Under the pieces are notes generated by a model. The model was not told the origin of the DNA and did no database searches. It was given only the letters and a program-made list of their open reading frames with translations. A stretch of DNA of 64,000 bases from Pseudohongiella sp. Its GTDB lineage: Bacteria > Pseudomonadota > Gammaproteobacteria > Pseudomonadales > Pseudohongiellaceae. Below, piece by piece: positions 47,920 through 57,500 of this stretch. The position numbers were made by a program, and so were the translations under genes. Within the stretch, counting starts at the first letter, position 1, and the number at the start of each line of letters is the position of its first letter. The DNA is taken from positions 21,265 through 85,264 of the forward strand of contig JAUYSM010000073.1 in assembly GCA_030696315.1 (NCBI GenBank). Direction: 5' to 3'.

Positions 47920-49570
47920 TCACCTGCTCCACTCTTGTTGCAGAGGATGTCTTGGGTTTGCGCCGCCGCTTGCGTGGCGCTTTAACATTACTCAGCGCTT
48001 CAATCATGACCTCTTGTTCAGAGCGGTCGGCCACTTGGAAACGAGTCCACCAGTCACCCGCATCATCCAGCTGTTCGCCAGACTCTTCCCGTAACAACAG
48101 AAAATCATACGCAGCCCTGAAACGGGGATGGGCAATGACACTTTCGACCAGTTTTCGGCTTTGGGGTTGCATGCGCCACTGCAATTCCCAGATCTCACGC
48201 ATGACCGCGGTGAAGCGTTTGGGAATGGCAGTAAATCGCAGCTGCTCGAGTATGGTATCCGTGGCCGCATCTTGCATCACAGACAGCGGGGCAAGGCGAT
48301 CAGGGAACTGTTCGCGCAAGGTTGCCTGCATGGCGGGCCATAACAATGCTGCATACAAAAACGCTGGTGTGACGGATTTGCCGTCTGCCAGACGTTTGTC
48401 GGTGTTTTGCAATGCAAGCTGCACAAGTCGGCTGTCCGTGGAGTTTTTGTCACCAAGGCAGCGCAGCGTGGGTTTAAACAGGTAGTCTGCCACTTTGTAG
48501 CGTCGCAACAGCTCAAACGTTGCTTCGGCCTGGCCTCCGGTAAACAATTTGACGGTTTCGTCAAACAGGCGGGCAGGGGAGATGGACTCCAGCAGCGTTG
48601 CCAGGCGGGCAATGGGTGCTTCGGTATCTTTGTGAATCTTGAAGTCGAGTTTGGCGGCCAATCGGATGGCACGCAAAATACGCACGGGGTCCTCTTTGTA
48701 ACGGGTTTCCGGGTCACCGATCATGCGGATCAATCTGTTCTCGATGTCACTCAGGCCATCCACAAAGTCCAGCAGCCAGAAGCCGTTGGCGGTGTAATAC
48801 AGCGCGTTGACCGTAAAGTCGCGGCGCACGGCATCGTCGTTGATGCTGCCATAGACATTGTCACGCAAGATCATGCCGGTACTTGAATGTGCGGAGTCCA
48901 GGTCACGGATGTGGCGGCGGGATTCACCTTCCTCGACTTCGGTTTCAATTTCGTGATGGGCGCGAAAGGTGGTGACTTCAATGATTTCCTGACCAAAACG
49001 GACATGCGCTATTTTGAAGCGCCGGCCTATGATCCGGGAGTTGCGAAACACTTCCCGGACATCTTCCGGGGTGGCATCGGTCGAGATATCAAAATCTTTT
49101 GGATGGCCGCCCAGTAACAGGTCGCGCACGCCACCGCCGACCAGGAATGCCTGAAATCCAGCTTCGTTCAAGCGGTAAAGCACTTTGAGTGCGTTTGGTG
49201 AAATATCCCGTCTTGAAATGGCGTGATCTTCCCGGGCAACAACACGCACATTACGCAGGTCCAGCTTTCGAAGTGCAGCGGGCAATTCATGCCGGGATTG
49301 TGCTGAGCTGTGCTCGCCAGACCTGCCGCGTGCGGATTCTCTGGTCTTTTCAGCGCTGGACTTGTGAGCGCTGTTCTTTTCGGCGCCGGACTTGTCAGCA
49401 CCGGCTTTGTCAGCACCTGCCTTGTCAGCGCCGCGACGTGACCGACGATTTGCCTCAGCGGCTGGCTGCGGCTGGCGTTGCTCGGCCTTTTTTGATTCAG
49501 GTTTTTGTGTCACACCGGTGCCGGTTTGGCCGGATCTGCCAAAAAGGATGTTAACCAGCTTCTTAATCAT
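47912..49570 (-). CDS. pcnB: Poly(A) polymerase I
   Basis: FLVGGGVRDLLLGGHPKDFDISTDATPE, RRDFTVNALYY; basic C-terminus. Confidence 0.93.
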   Translation of the reverse strand: MIKKLVNILFGRSGQTGTGVTQKPESKKAEQRQPQPAAEANRRSRRGADKAGADKAGADKSGAEKNSAHKSSAEKTRESARGRSGEHSSAQSRHELPAALRKLDLRNVRVVAREDHAISRRDISPNALKVLYRLNEAGFQAFLVGGGVRDLLLGGHPKDFDISTDATPEDVREVFRNSRIIGRRFKIAHVRFGQEIIEVTTFRAHHEIETEVEEGESRRHIRDLDSAHSSTGMILRDNVYGSINDDAVRRDFTVNALYYTANGFWLLDFVDGLSDIENRLIRMIGDPETRYKEDPVRILRAIRLAAKLDFKIHKDTEAPIARLATLLESISPARLFDETVKLFTGGQAEATFELLRRYKVADYLFKPTLRCLGDKNSTDSRLVQLALQNTDKRLADGKSVTPAFLYAALLWPAMQATLREQFPDRLAPLSVMQDAATDTILEQLRFTAIPKRFTAVMREIWELQWRMQPQSRKLVESVIAHPRFRAAYDFLLLREESGEQLDDAGDWWTRFQVADRSEQEVMIEALSNVKAPRKRRRKPKTSSATRVEQVSE

Positions 49571-49714
49571 CGGGTGTCAAGCTCAAGGTCACTACCGTTG
49601 ATGGGTACAAGCTTTGTTGGATACTCCGGCAATAGCTTGTTGTCTACGCAGACACTGTCGGCGACAAAGGCGGCAATAATACACTGAAGTGTGAGATGTG
49701 TGCAGGGGAAATGC

Positions 49715-49963
49715 TCTGGGGGGTGACTTGACCCCCCCGCAAGGAAGGTATGTATTATTGTTATTATTGTTTCTTTTTGTTCTTCTTGGTAGGCACTCAA
49801 GTCAAGTGCGCCAGTTTCTAAGTCAGTACTAACAGCCCTCATGCAAATTGCACTTTCTACTGCTCGCCCGATCTGATTATTTTTATTGTTTTTGTGCACC
49901 AATTTTTGATGCGATTTTTGTTGTTATGCGTCGTTATTTTTATTGTTTCTTTTTATTGTTGTA
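49715..49963 (-). ncRNA. crcZ: Candidate CrcZ-type small RNA (Hfq/Crc sequestering), ends approximate
   Basis: cbrB-pcnB intergenic position, sigma54 promoter directly upstream, seven AAnAAnAA motifs on the minus strand. Confidence 0.75.
49718..49737. terminator. GC-rich hairpin, candidate 3' end/stability element of the CrcZ-like RNA
   Basis: GGGGGGT-6 nt-ACCCCCC; no strong U-tract follows on the minus strand. Confidence 0.4.
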
Positions 49964-49973
49964 TCGCATATAA

Positions 49974-49990
49974 AGCATTAAGCGTGCCAG
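49974..49990 (-). promoter_or_regulatory. Sigma54 promoter of the CrcZ-like RNA
   Basis: Minus strand CTGGCACGCTTAATGCT; GG-N10-GC exact; consensus YTGGCACGRNNNTTGCW with 2 mismatches. Confidence 0.75.
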
Positions 49991-50113
49991 CTTGGTGAAA
50001 TCTATTAAAAACAAAGAGTTAGTGTTTTTTGTGTTTGCTTGAAAACAGTGTTTGGGAAGCAAGTGTTACCAAAAGTCTCTGATTGAATGGGTAGATGGGT
50101 ATCGGTAACAGTT

Positions 50114-51505
50114 TCAGGCGTGTTTCTTTTTGCGGGGCAGGCCAAATCGCTGGCGGCGCTCCCACAGGCATTTGCGGCTGATGCCCAGCTTTTTAGCGAG
50201 CTGGGTCTCGTTCATCTGATCCTGGTGTTCGAGCACAAATTTCTGGAAATAGTCTTCAAGGGACAGTTCTTCAGCGGCGTCAGACTCGTCAGCGCCATGA
50301 TGGTCCATCATAGAGCGTTCGGTGAGTGGCCTGATCGTGCGTTTGTTACCGGTCAGATCAATGGCCAGCAGTTCAGCGCCAATTTCCTCAGACTCTGCCA
50401 GTACAACGGCACGTTCGATGGCATTCTCGAGCTCACGCACGTTGCCTGGCCAGGGATAGGTTGCAATAGCCTGCGTGGCATCGTTAGTAAAAAACAGCAA
50501 AGGTGATTTCAGGCGTTTGCAAGTGCGTTCAAGAATGGCGTCGGCCAGCTCCAGAATATCGTTGCCGCGCTCTTTTAAGGGCGGTAGCAGCAGCGCCATG
50601 ACGTTAATGCGGTAATAGAGGTCTTCCCTGAAGTCGCCGTCAATCACCAGCTGTTTCAGGTCACGGTGGGTTGCGACCACCAATCTGACATCAACTTTTC
50701 GTGATTGCACAGAGCCAACTTTACGAATTTCACTTTCCTGTAGCACACGCAGCAGCCTGGCCTGTGCATCCAGGGGTAGTTCGCCGATTTCGTCCAGAAA
50801 CAGCGTGCTGCCATTAGCGGCTTCTACCAGTCCGGTGCGATTGGCGGTAGCGCCGGTGAAGGCGCCTTTTTCGTGGCCAAACAATTCGGATTCAATCAGG
50901 TTTTCCGGGATGGCGGCGCAGTTGACCGATATCATCTCGGAGTCTTTGCGATCACTCAATTGGTGTATGGCGCGGGCAACCAGTTCTTTGCCGGTGCCGG
51001 ATTCACCATTGATCAGCACGGTTGAGCTGGTTTGCGCCACTTTGCGTATGCGTCGAAACAGCTCCATCATTTGTGGGCAGCTGCCAATCATGCCGGGCAC
51101 TGGTGGCTCCGGTGGAGGTTCGACTGATTTGGGCGCTACGTTTTTGCCAGCGTTATCCTTGATGATGCGCTCAACGGTCTGCAGCATCTCTTCGTGTTCA
51201 AAGGGTTTAGGTATGTAGTCCACCGCGCCGAGCTTCATCGAATCGATGGCTGAGCGCAAACTGGAGTAACTGGTCATGATCAGCACCGGCGTGCGAGTGG
51301 CTTTGATCAGATCGGTGCCCGGCGCGCCAGGCAGTCTGAGGTCGCTGATGACAATATTGAAGCTGTTCTCTGCCAGTAAGGCGACACCTTCTTTTACCGA
51401 ACCGGCTTCGCTGACGATATATCCATGGCGCTCAAGCAGGCGACGCAAGGCGGTGCGGATGACCGGTTCATCCTCTACAACCAGAACTTTGTAATGTGCA
51501 GTCAT
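50114..51505 (-). CDS. cbrB: Sigma54-dependent response regulator CbrB-like
   Basis: Receiver VVEDEPVIRTALRRLLERHGY, GESGTGKELVARAIH, GAFTGA, Fis HTH; adjacent to cbrA-like gene. Confidence 0.88.
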   Translation of the reverse strand: MTAHYKVLVVEDEPVIRTALRRLLERHGYIVSEAGSVKEGVALLAENSFNIVISDLRLPGAPGTDLIKATRTPVLIMTSYSSLRSAIDSMKLGAVDYIPKPFEHEEMLQTVERIIKDNAGKNVAPKSVEPPPEPPVPGMIGSCPQMMELFRRIRKVAQTSSTVLINGESGTGKELVARAIHQLSDRKDSEMISVNCAAIPENLIESELFGHEKGAFTGATANRTGLVEAANGSTLFLDEIGELPLDAQARLLRVLQESEIRKVGSVQSRKVDVRLVVATHRDLKQLVIDGDFREDLYYRINVMALLLPPLKERGNDILELADAILERTCKRLKSPLLFFTNDATQAIATYPWPGNVRELENAIERAVVLAESEEIGAELLAIDLTGNKRTIRPLTERSMMDHHGADESDAAEELSLEDYFQKFVLEHQDQMNETQLAKKLGISRKCLWERRQRFGLPRKKKHA

Positions 51506-51554
51506 TCAATTACTCGATTAGCTGTTTGTTTGAGAACAGTCTGAGGAGGCTGGC

Positions 51555-54482
51555 TCAGCTTTTGTTTAATGATTCATCATAACAGGGAAAACTCAATACA
51601 ACGCGTGCGCCTGGGTTATTCCGCTTTGCTGTGGCATTCATTATATCAATATGTCCGCCAAGGTTTTCAACCAGGCTGTATACCAGTGCCAATCCCAGTC
51701 CAGTGCCTTCACCAGGTTCCTTGGTGGTAAAAAACGGTTCAAATACCCTGTCCCGAATGGCTTCCGGAATGCCGCTGCCTTCATCAGACACACTGATTTG
51801 AATAGAGGCGGCAATCCTTTCGCAATCAATGCTTATGGTGCTTTCTGCCGGGCTGGCGTCCCGGGCATTATTGATCAGATTTACCAAAACCTGCAGTAAT
51901 TGTTGTGAGTCTCCGAGTATGCGGGCATTTGTCTCGCAGTGCACATCAAAGTGCATGTGTTTTCCTTTTTTATTGAGTGAGATCAGCGCGATCGCTTCTT
52001 CAATACAGGTGGCAACCTGCACAATTTCATGGCGCTGGTCGGCTTTATTATGGCTACCGCTGTGCGCAAAGTTCACCAGCGACTGCACAATCCGTGAGGT
52101 ACGATCTGTCTGCTCAATGATCTGGCGAGCCATGCTGCGTAACTCATCGTTGCTGGTTTCATCGCGTATGTTTTGAGCAAGGCAGGCAATGCCGGTAATG
52201 GGGTTGCCGATTTCGTGAGCGACACCCGCCGCCAGTCGACCAATCGACGCCAGGCGTTCGCTATGAGCGAGCTCTTCTTCGAGTAATTCGGTTTCGGTCA
52301 GGTCTTCCAGCAGAATAATGATGCCATCCTGCTCAATACGGCGGGTGGTGGATTTTTCAATGACAGCCTTGTGCAGGCTGATATAGCGCTTGCCGCCGTT
52401 CACATTGATGGTCAGCTTGTGCTGGTGTGCGGTTTCACCATGTAAAAACTTATTCAGCAGTTTATACCAGGCACTGCCGATCTCGCTCAGGTGCATGCCA
52501 ACGGCTTCTTCTGTGGTGATGCCGGTCAGTTTTTCCATGGCATGGTTCCACATGATGATCTGTTCATCCGGCCCAAGTGAGCAAACACCCAAGGGCAGAT
52601 CCATCAAAATCTGGCGGTGATACCGACGCAGGTTGTCCAGATCGGCAGCCATCCCCGACAAATTGCTGCGATACGCTTCAATGCGACTCTCAATCGCCGT
52701 CACGTCAGCCGATACACTTTCGCTGGTTGACGTGAAGGGCAGAAAGCGGTCAATCAAATCGTGTGCAATGGCAGGACCTAATAAACCAGAGAGGTTGGCT
52801 TCCAAGCGACTGCGCAGCTGGCGCAAGGCCTGCGGCCGACTTTCCTGCTTGTCCATATTCAAATCACGCAAGGCCTGCATGACCTCGCGTGTGGCAGTGC
52901 GTTCGCCCAGTGGTTTGGTGAGCTGGGCAATAAACTCTTGTGGCGAGCTCGCCGTCAGGCCTGCACGCCGTTGGCGTCTGAGGTTATCGACCGAGCAGAT
53001 GTCAGCAGAGATTCTTTCTTCGGTTGAGCTGCGTGTCAGCAAGGACACCAGCATAAACAACGCAATATTGCACACCAGAGACAGCGCGACAATTTCACGC
53101 GTATTCATGTTGCCCAAGGTGAAAAAGTTGGTACCTGAGGCAACCGGCAACACCAAAAAGATAAACCAGATGGCGGTGCCCGCTGCCAACCCAGCCATAA
53201 AACCTTTTTTATTGCCTTTAGGCCAATACAACAAGGCAACAATAGCCGGCAAAAACTGCAGACTTCCAATCAGGCCGGTGTTACTGACTGCGCGTATGCT
53301 TTGCTGGTTGTCCGGGATGTAATAAAACAGGAATCCGCCCCAGATCAATGCTGCAATCAGGGCGCGGCGCTTCCACAACAACCAGCGATAGATATCCTGA
53401 CGTGCACTTGGCTGCCAGACGGGCAAAATCAAATGGTTCAAACACATGGTGGACAGCGCGAGTGTGATCACAATGATCAATCCACTGGCTGCAGACATGC
53501 CGCCAATAAATCCAATCAAAGTGAACAGTTCAGAGTCGTAATGTGAGCCCAATGTCACCGGATAGTATTCCATCGGTGTCAGCGCACCAGAGCGCAATCC
53601 CGCCCACAAAATGGGCAGCACCGGCAAACTCAGCAACAGGAAATACAAGGGCAAACCCCAGCTGGCAACACTCAAGGCCCGGGGGTGATTGTTTTCATGA
53701 AAGGTCATATAAAACATTTGGGGTGTCGCAACGGCGGCACTAAAAAATACCAGGACCATGATCTGGAATGTGCCTGGCGCTGCGGGTTCTTTGATGCGAC
53801 GCAGTAATTCGGGTTGTTCCCTGACCCATTGCTCCATGAGATCAAAACTGCCAAAGCCCTTGTACACTGCAAAAAAACCAACCGCCAACAACGCAAGCAA
53901 TTTGACCAGTGATTCGAAGGCGATGGTCATGACCAGGCCTTCGTGGCGCTCACGCCCTGAGCCTTTGCCTGTACCAAAAAAAATCGCAAACAAGGTGATC
54001 AGCAGACAAAACGTGATGGCCAGGGTTGTCTGGGAGGCATCTGGCGACAGCAGACTGACGGTGGTAGCCACCGCTTCAATTTGCAGGGATAACAAGGGCA
54101 TAACAACCAGTAGCATGACCAGTGTGGTCAGTGTGCCGGCCCAGGGGCTGCGATATCGGAATGACAACAGATCAGCCAGCGAGCTGAGTTGATAGGTTTT
54201 GGTCAGGTTCAGGATGGGGCGAAGCAATAAGGGCGACAACAAAAACGCCAGCGAGATGCCGATGAAGGGGGCCAGATAACCGAAACCATCGCGAAATGCG
54301 TTACCCGTGGATGCGTAATAGGACCAGACGCTGGCAAACACGCCCAAGGACAGTACGTACACGATTGGATGGCGCACTACCCGTTCGGGTATCCATCCTC
54401 GTTCGGTGATGTAAGCGATCCCAAACAGAATAACCAGGTATCCAACACCCAGTGCAAACAGGGTACTCAGTTCAAAGTTCAT
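51555..54482 (-). CDS. cbrA: CbrA-like sensor kinase with N-terminal sodium:solute symporter domain
   Basis: SSS-type TM domain, PAS, VAHEIGNPITGIACLAQNIRDE H-box, GEGTGLGLALVYSLVE. Start set to ATG 54482 (MNFELSTLFALGVGYL). Confidence 0.88.
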   Translation of the reverse strand: MNFELSTLFALGVGYLVILFGIAYITERGWIPERVVRHPIVYVLSLGVFASVWSYYASTGNAFRDGFGYLAPFIGISLAFLLSPLLLRPILNLTKTYQLSSLADLLSFRYRSPWAGTLTTLVMLLVVMPLLSLQIEAVATTVSLLSPDASQTTLAITFCLLITLFAIFFGTGKGSGRERHEGLVMTIAFESLVKLLALLAVGFFAVYKGFGSFDLMEQWVREQPELLRRIKEPAAPGTFQIMVLVFFSAAVATPQMFYMTFHENNHPRALSVASWGLPLYFLLLSLPVLPILWAGLRSGALTPMEYYPVTLGSHYDSELFTLIGFIGGMSAASGLIIVITLALSTMCLNHLILPVWQPSARQDIYRWLLWKRRALIAALIWGGFLFYYIPDNQQSIRAVSNTGLIGSLQFLPAIVALLYWPKGNKKGFMAGLAAGTAIWFIFLVLPVASGTNFFTLGNMNTREIVALSLVCNIALFMLVSLLTRSSTEERISADICSVDNLRRQRRAGLTASSPQEFIAQLTKPLGERTATREVMQALRDLNMDKQESRPQALRQLRSRLEANLSGLLGPAIAHDLIDRFLPFTSTSESVSADVTAIESRIEAYRSNLSGMAADLDNLRRYHRQILMDLPLGVCSLGPDEQIIMWNHAMEKLTGITTEEAVGMHLSEIGSAWYKLLNKFLHGETAHQHKLTINVNGGKRYISLHKAVIEKSTTRRIEQDGIIILLEDLTETELLEEELAHSERLASIGRLAAGVAHEIGNPITGIACLAQNIRDETSNDELRSMARQIIEQTDRTSRIVQSLVNFAHSGSHNKADQRHEIVQVATCIEEAIALISLNKKGKHMHFDVHCETNARILGDSQQLLQVLVNLINNARDASPAESTISIDCERIAASIQISVSDEGSGIPEAIRDRVFEPFFTTKEPGEGTGLGLALVYSLVENLGGHIDIMNATAKRNNPGARVVLSFPCYDESLNKS

Positions 54483-54648
54483 CGGAATTTTGTTCCCGGA
54501 AGGACCAGGCAGCAAGGCCAATGACAAGGAAGCAGATCAGCAACGGGCGATACCATGCCCCATGTGGTTGCATGGCCCATTCCACGCTGAGCAGGAACAG
54601 CAGGTAGCTGAACACCAGAAAAATCAGAGTGGGTGGTGGGATGTACAT
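54472..54648 (-). CDS. CbrX-like 58-aa small membrane protein
   Basis: MYIPPPTLIFLVFSYLLFLLSVEWAMQPHGAWYRPLLICFLVIGLAAWSFREQNSDEL; two hydrophobic segments; overlaps cbrA start by 11 nt; not in ORF track. Confidence 0.8.
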   Translation of the reverse strand: MYIPPPTLIFLVFSYLLFLLSVEWAMQPHGAWYRPLLICFLVIGLAAWSFREQNSDEL

Positions 54649-54659
54649 AGGTTCATTGC

Positions 54660-55568
54660 CTAGCCAAGTTGTTGTCCGACCGGGATATTAGCCAACTTGG
54701 GCACGCGCTGTATATCCCAGCGTTCAATCGCACGCTGCAACAGGCTGGGAGTTGACTCCTGGCGGCTGATGCCTGACATGTCTTGGCCCAGAAAACCCAG
54801 TGCTTCGCGCAGATAAAAAGCAGTGTTTTGGGGTTCCAGCGCTTTGGCAAAGTGTTGCTTGCTGAGTTTCTGTCCGTCGCTATTACACGCCACCGGGATA
54901 TGCGCATAACGTGGTGTGGGTAGTTGCAGCAATTGCTGCAACGCAATCTGTCTGGGGGTTGAATCGATCAGATCAAAGCCACGTACGATGTCTGTGACCC
55001 CCTGCCAGGCATCGTCAACGACCACGGCCAACTGATACGCAATCAGGCCGTCACGTCTGCGCAGAACCACGTCACCACACTGTGATGGCAGGTGTTGCTG
55101 ATAATGCCCCTGGATACGATCATCAAAACACAGACTGATGTCTGGTAGCTGCAGTCGAATGGCAAAGTCTGCCGGTGGCGGATTTGTCCGGTATCGGCAC
55201 TGGTTATCATAAATGCCGTTATTGGCGCGCGTACGTTGTCGAGAGCAGTCACACTCATAGGTCAAGCCTTTTTGTGCCAGCAAAGACAGCGTGTTTTGGT
55301 ACTCAGCCAGTCGTGAACTCTGGTAAACCACCGGGCCATCCCAGAGCAGGCCAAAGGACTCAAGGGTATCCAGAATCTGTTTAGCAGCGCCGACAGGTTC
55401 GCGGCTTGGGTCAAGGTCTTCCATGCGCAGCAGCCAGCTGCCTTGATTGGCGCGCGCATCCAGAAATGACGCAAGAGCCGCTAGCAGAGAGCCAAAATGC
55501 AATGCACCAGTGGGGGAGGGAGCAAAACGACCGATGTAAGCAGATGTTGAGGGCAGCGGAACCATCAT
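54660..55568 (-). CDS. gluQ: Glutamyl-Q tRNA(Asp) synthetase
   Basis: YIGRFAPSPTGALHFGSLLAALASFLDAR, LLRMEDLDPSRE, KLSKQ; start ~55568. Confidence 0.93.
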   Translation of the reverse strand: MMVPLPSTSAYIGRFAPSPTGALHFGSLLAALASFLDARANQGSWLLRMEDLDPSREPVGAAKQILDTLESFGLLWDGPVVYQSSRLAEYQNTLSLLAQKGLTYECDCSRQRTRANNGIYDNQCRYRTNPPPADFAIRLQLPDISLCFDDRIQGHYQQHLPSQCGDVVLRRRDGLIAYQLAVVVDDAWQGVTDIVRGFDLIDSTPRQIALQQLLQLPTPRYAHIPVACNSDGQKLSKQHFAKALEPQNTAFYLREALGFLGQDMSGISRQESTPSLLQRAIERWDIQRVPKLANIPVGQQLG

Positions 55569-55632
55569 GCCCGGCGCTGCAGTTGCTGCGGTGCCGGGGT
55601 CCAGAGGTCGCAAGGTGTTATCAGCAGGCGGC

Positions 55633-56079
55633 TTACGCGCCCCACTGTTTTTCGCGGATTTCATCCAGTGTTTTGCAGTCAATGCACTTGTCTGCCGTAG
55701 GGCGAGCTTCGAGACGGCGAATGCCGATTTCAATGCCACATGACTCACAATAACCGTAATCGTTCTGAACGATTTTCTCGATTGTAGAGTCAATTTTTTT
55801 GATCAGCTTGCGCTCGCGATCGCGCGTTCGCAATTCAAGGCTGAATTCTTCTTCCTGAGTAGCTCTGTCTGCTGGATCAGGATAGTTGGCAGCATCGTCC
55901 TGCAAATGATGCACAGTACGGTCAACCTCTTCCATGAGCTGATTACGCCAATCGCGCAAAATAGTCTTGAAGTGGTCTCTCTGTTCGTCGCTCATATACT
56001 CTTCGCCTTTTTTGGGTATGTAAGGCGTAAAAGTCTTTAATACGGTCGATGTATCTGCTGCAGATTGATTTTTGGACAT
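55633..56079 (-). CDS. dksA: RNA polymerase-binding transcription factor DksA
   Basis: [62 protein letters not shown]; start ~56079. Confidence 0.95.
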   Translation of the reverse strand: MSKNQSAADTSTVLKTFTPYIPKKGEEYMSDEQRDHFKTILRDWRNQLMEEVDRTVHHLQDDAANYPDPADRATQEEEFSLELRTRDRERKLIKKIDSTIEKIVQNDYGYCESCGIEIGIRRLEARPTADKCIDCKTLDEIREKQWGA

Positions 56080-56290
56080 GGTTAACAAGGCCTCATACCC
56101 TATTAGACGCTTAACAGTAGCGCGATCCTGCGCACTTGCCAACTGACCGTTACAAGGTCACGGATTTTGGCAAGCGCGGTAAGCTACCAGATTATTACCG
56201 CCCAGACCAGAAAAAATGTTATGGTCGGCCATCTCACTTCAAAGCCACGCGTTTATACAGCGCTGGTAGCAAATCCACCTACCTTACCGC

Positions 56291-57493
56291 ATGACTATGA
56301 CAGATTTCAGACTGACCCCTGCTGACCGAACCCTGCTTGTTAATCCCTTTCGTGTGATGAATGTGCTTGAACGCGCCCGACAGTTGCAGGCGAGCGGCCG
56401 CGACATCATTCATCTGGAGGTCGGGGAACCTGACTTCACAACCGCTCAGCCAATCGTTGAAGCCGGTATGGCCGCACTAAAAGCCGGCAATACCGCGTAT
56501 ACACCGGCAGCAGGTTTACCCGAGTTACGTGAGCGCATCGCCGGGTTTTACCAACAACATCACGGTGTGAACCTTAATCCCAGCAGAATTCTGGTGACAC
56601 CTGGTGCCAGCGGAGCCCTGGTTTTGCTGTCTAATCTGCTACTCAATCCGGGTGATACCGTATTGATGCCCGATCCAGCCTACCCTTGCAATCGAAACTA
56701 TGTCCATTTGGCGGGAGCCCAGGCGCGGCTGATACCGCCGGATGTGCCTGGCGCGGCGGCACCGTCAGTTGGGCAGCTGGACGCAGCGTTTGATGAGTCC
56801 GTTAAAGGTTTATGGCTGGCATCCCCCGCCAATCCCACTGGGGCGGTGATTACGCACACTCACTTGCAGGCACTGGCGCAGTGGGCTGACAGCCGTCAGG
56901 TGCATCTGATGGTTGATGAGATTTACCAAGGTCTCGATTTTAGTGTGCCAGCTGCGCTCAGCCGGCCGATGGGTGACTTGCCCAGCGCGCTCAGCCTGGG
57001 TGGAAATACCATTGTGATCAACAGTTTTTCCAAGTACTTCGGGATGACAGGTTGGCGTCTGGGCTGGATAGTGGTGCCCGAGTATCTGGTCAAAACCGCC
57101 AATATACTGGCTCAGAATCTGTTTATCTCAGCGCCAACCGTGTCGCAACTGGCTGCTTTACGCGCTTTTGATCCGGATGTGATCGACATACTTGAGCAGC
57201 GTCGGAATGCGTTTCGACAACGACGTGATTACCTGTCAATGTCATTGACCTCACTCGGGTTTGAGTTGCCATGGCAACCGCAAGGTGCTTTTTACTGCTA
57301 CGCTGATATCAGTCGGTTCAGTGATGATTGTGAAGATTTTTGCCATCAACTGCTTGAAAATCATGGCATTGCCGTCACGCCTGGCAGCGACTTTGGTGAG
57401 CATCAGGCGCAACGTTATGTCAGATTTGCCTATACAAGTGCTTTACCACGCCTGCAGCAGGCGATGGAGCGACTGGCCCAGGCATTGGCGTAG
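56291..57493 (+). CDS. Class I/II PLP-dependent aminotransferase
   Basis: LEVGEPDFTTAQPIVEAG, NPTGAVI, SFSKYFGMTGWRLGW. Confidence 0.88.
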   Translation: MTMTDFRLTPADRTLLVNPFRVMNVLERARQLQASGRDIIHLEVGEPDFTTAQPIVEAGMAALKAGNTAYTPAAGLPELRERIAGFYQQHHGVNLNPSRILVTPGASGALVLLSNLLLNPGDTVLMPDPAYPCNRNYVHLAGAQARLIPPDVPGAAAPSVGQLDAAFDESVKGLWLASPANPTGAVITHTHLQALAQWADSRQVHLMVDEIYQGLDFSVPAALSRPMGDLPSALSLGGNTIVINSFSKYFGMTGWRLGWIVVPEYLVKTANILAQNLFISAPTVSQLAALRAFDPDVIDILEQRRNAFRQRRDYLSMSLTSLGFELPWQPQGAFYCYADISRFSDDCEDFCHQLLENHGIAVTPGSDFGEHQAQRYVRFAYTSALPRLQQAMERLAQALA

Positions 57494-57500
57494 CAGACTG

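Noticed and set aside
49567-49902. 111-aa minus-strand ORF between cbrB and pcnB (MVHKNNKNNQ...)
   Set aside because: TTG start with no convincing RBS; its N-rich start is simply the translation of AACAATAA motifs; position and promoter fit a CrcZ-type RNA better. Its ATGA overlap with pcnB is probably coincidental.
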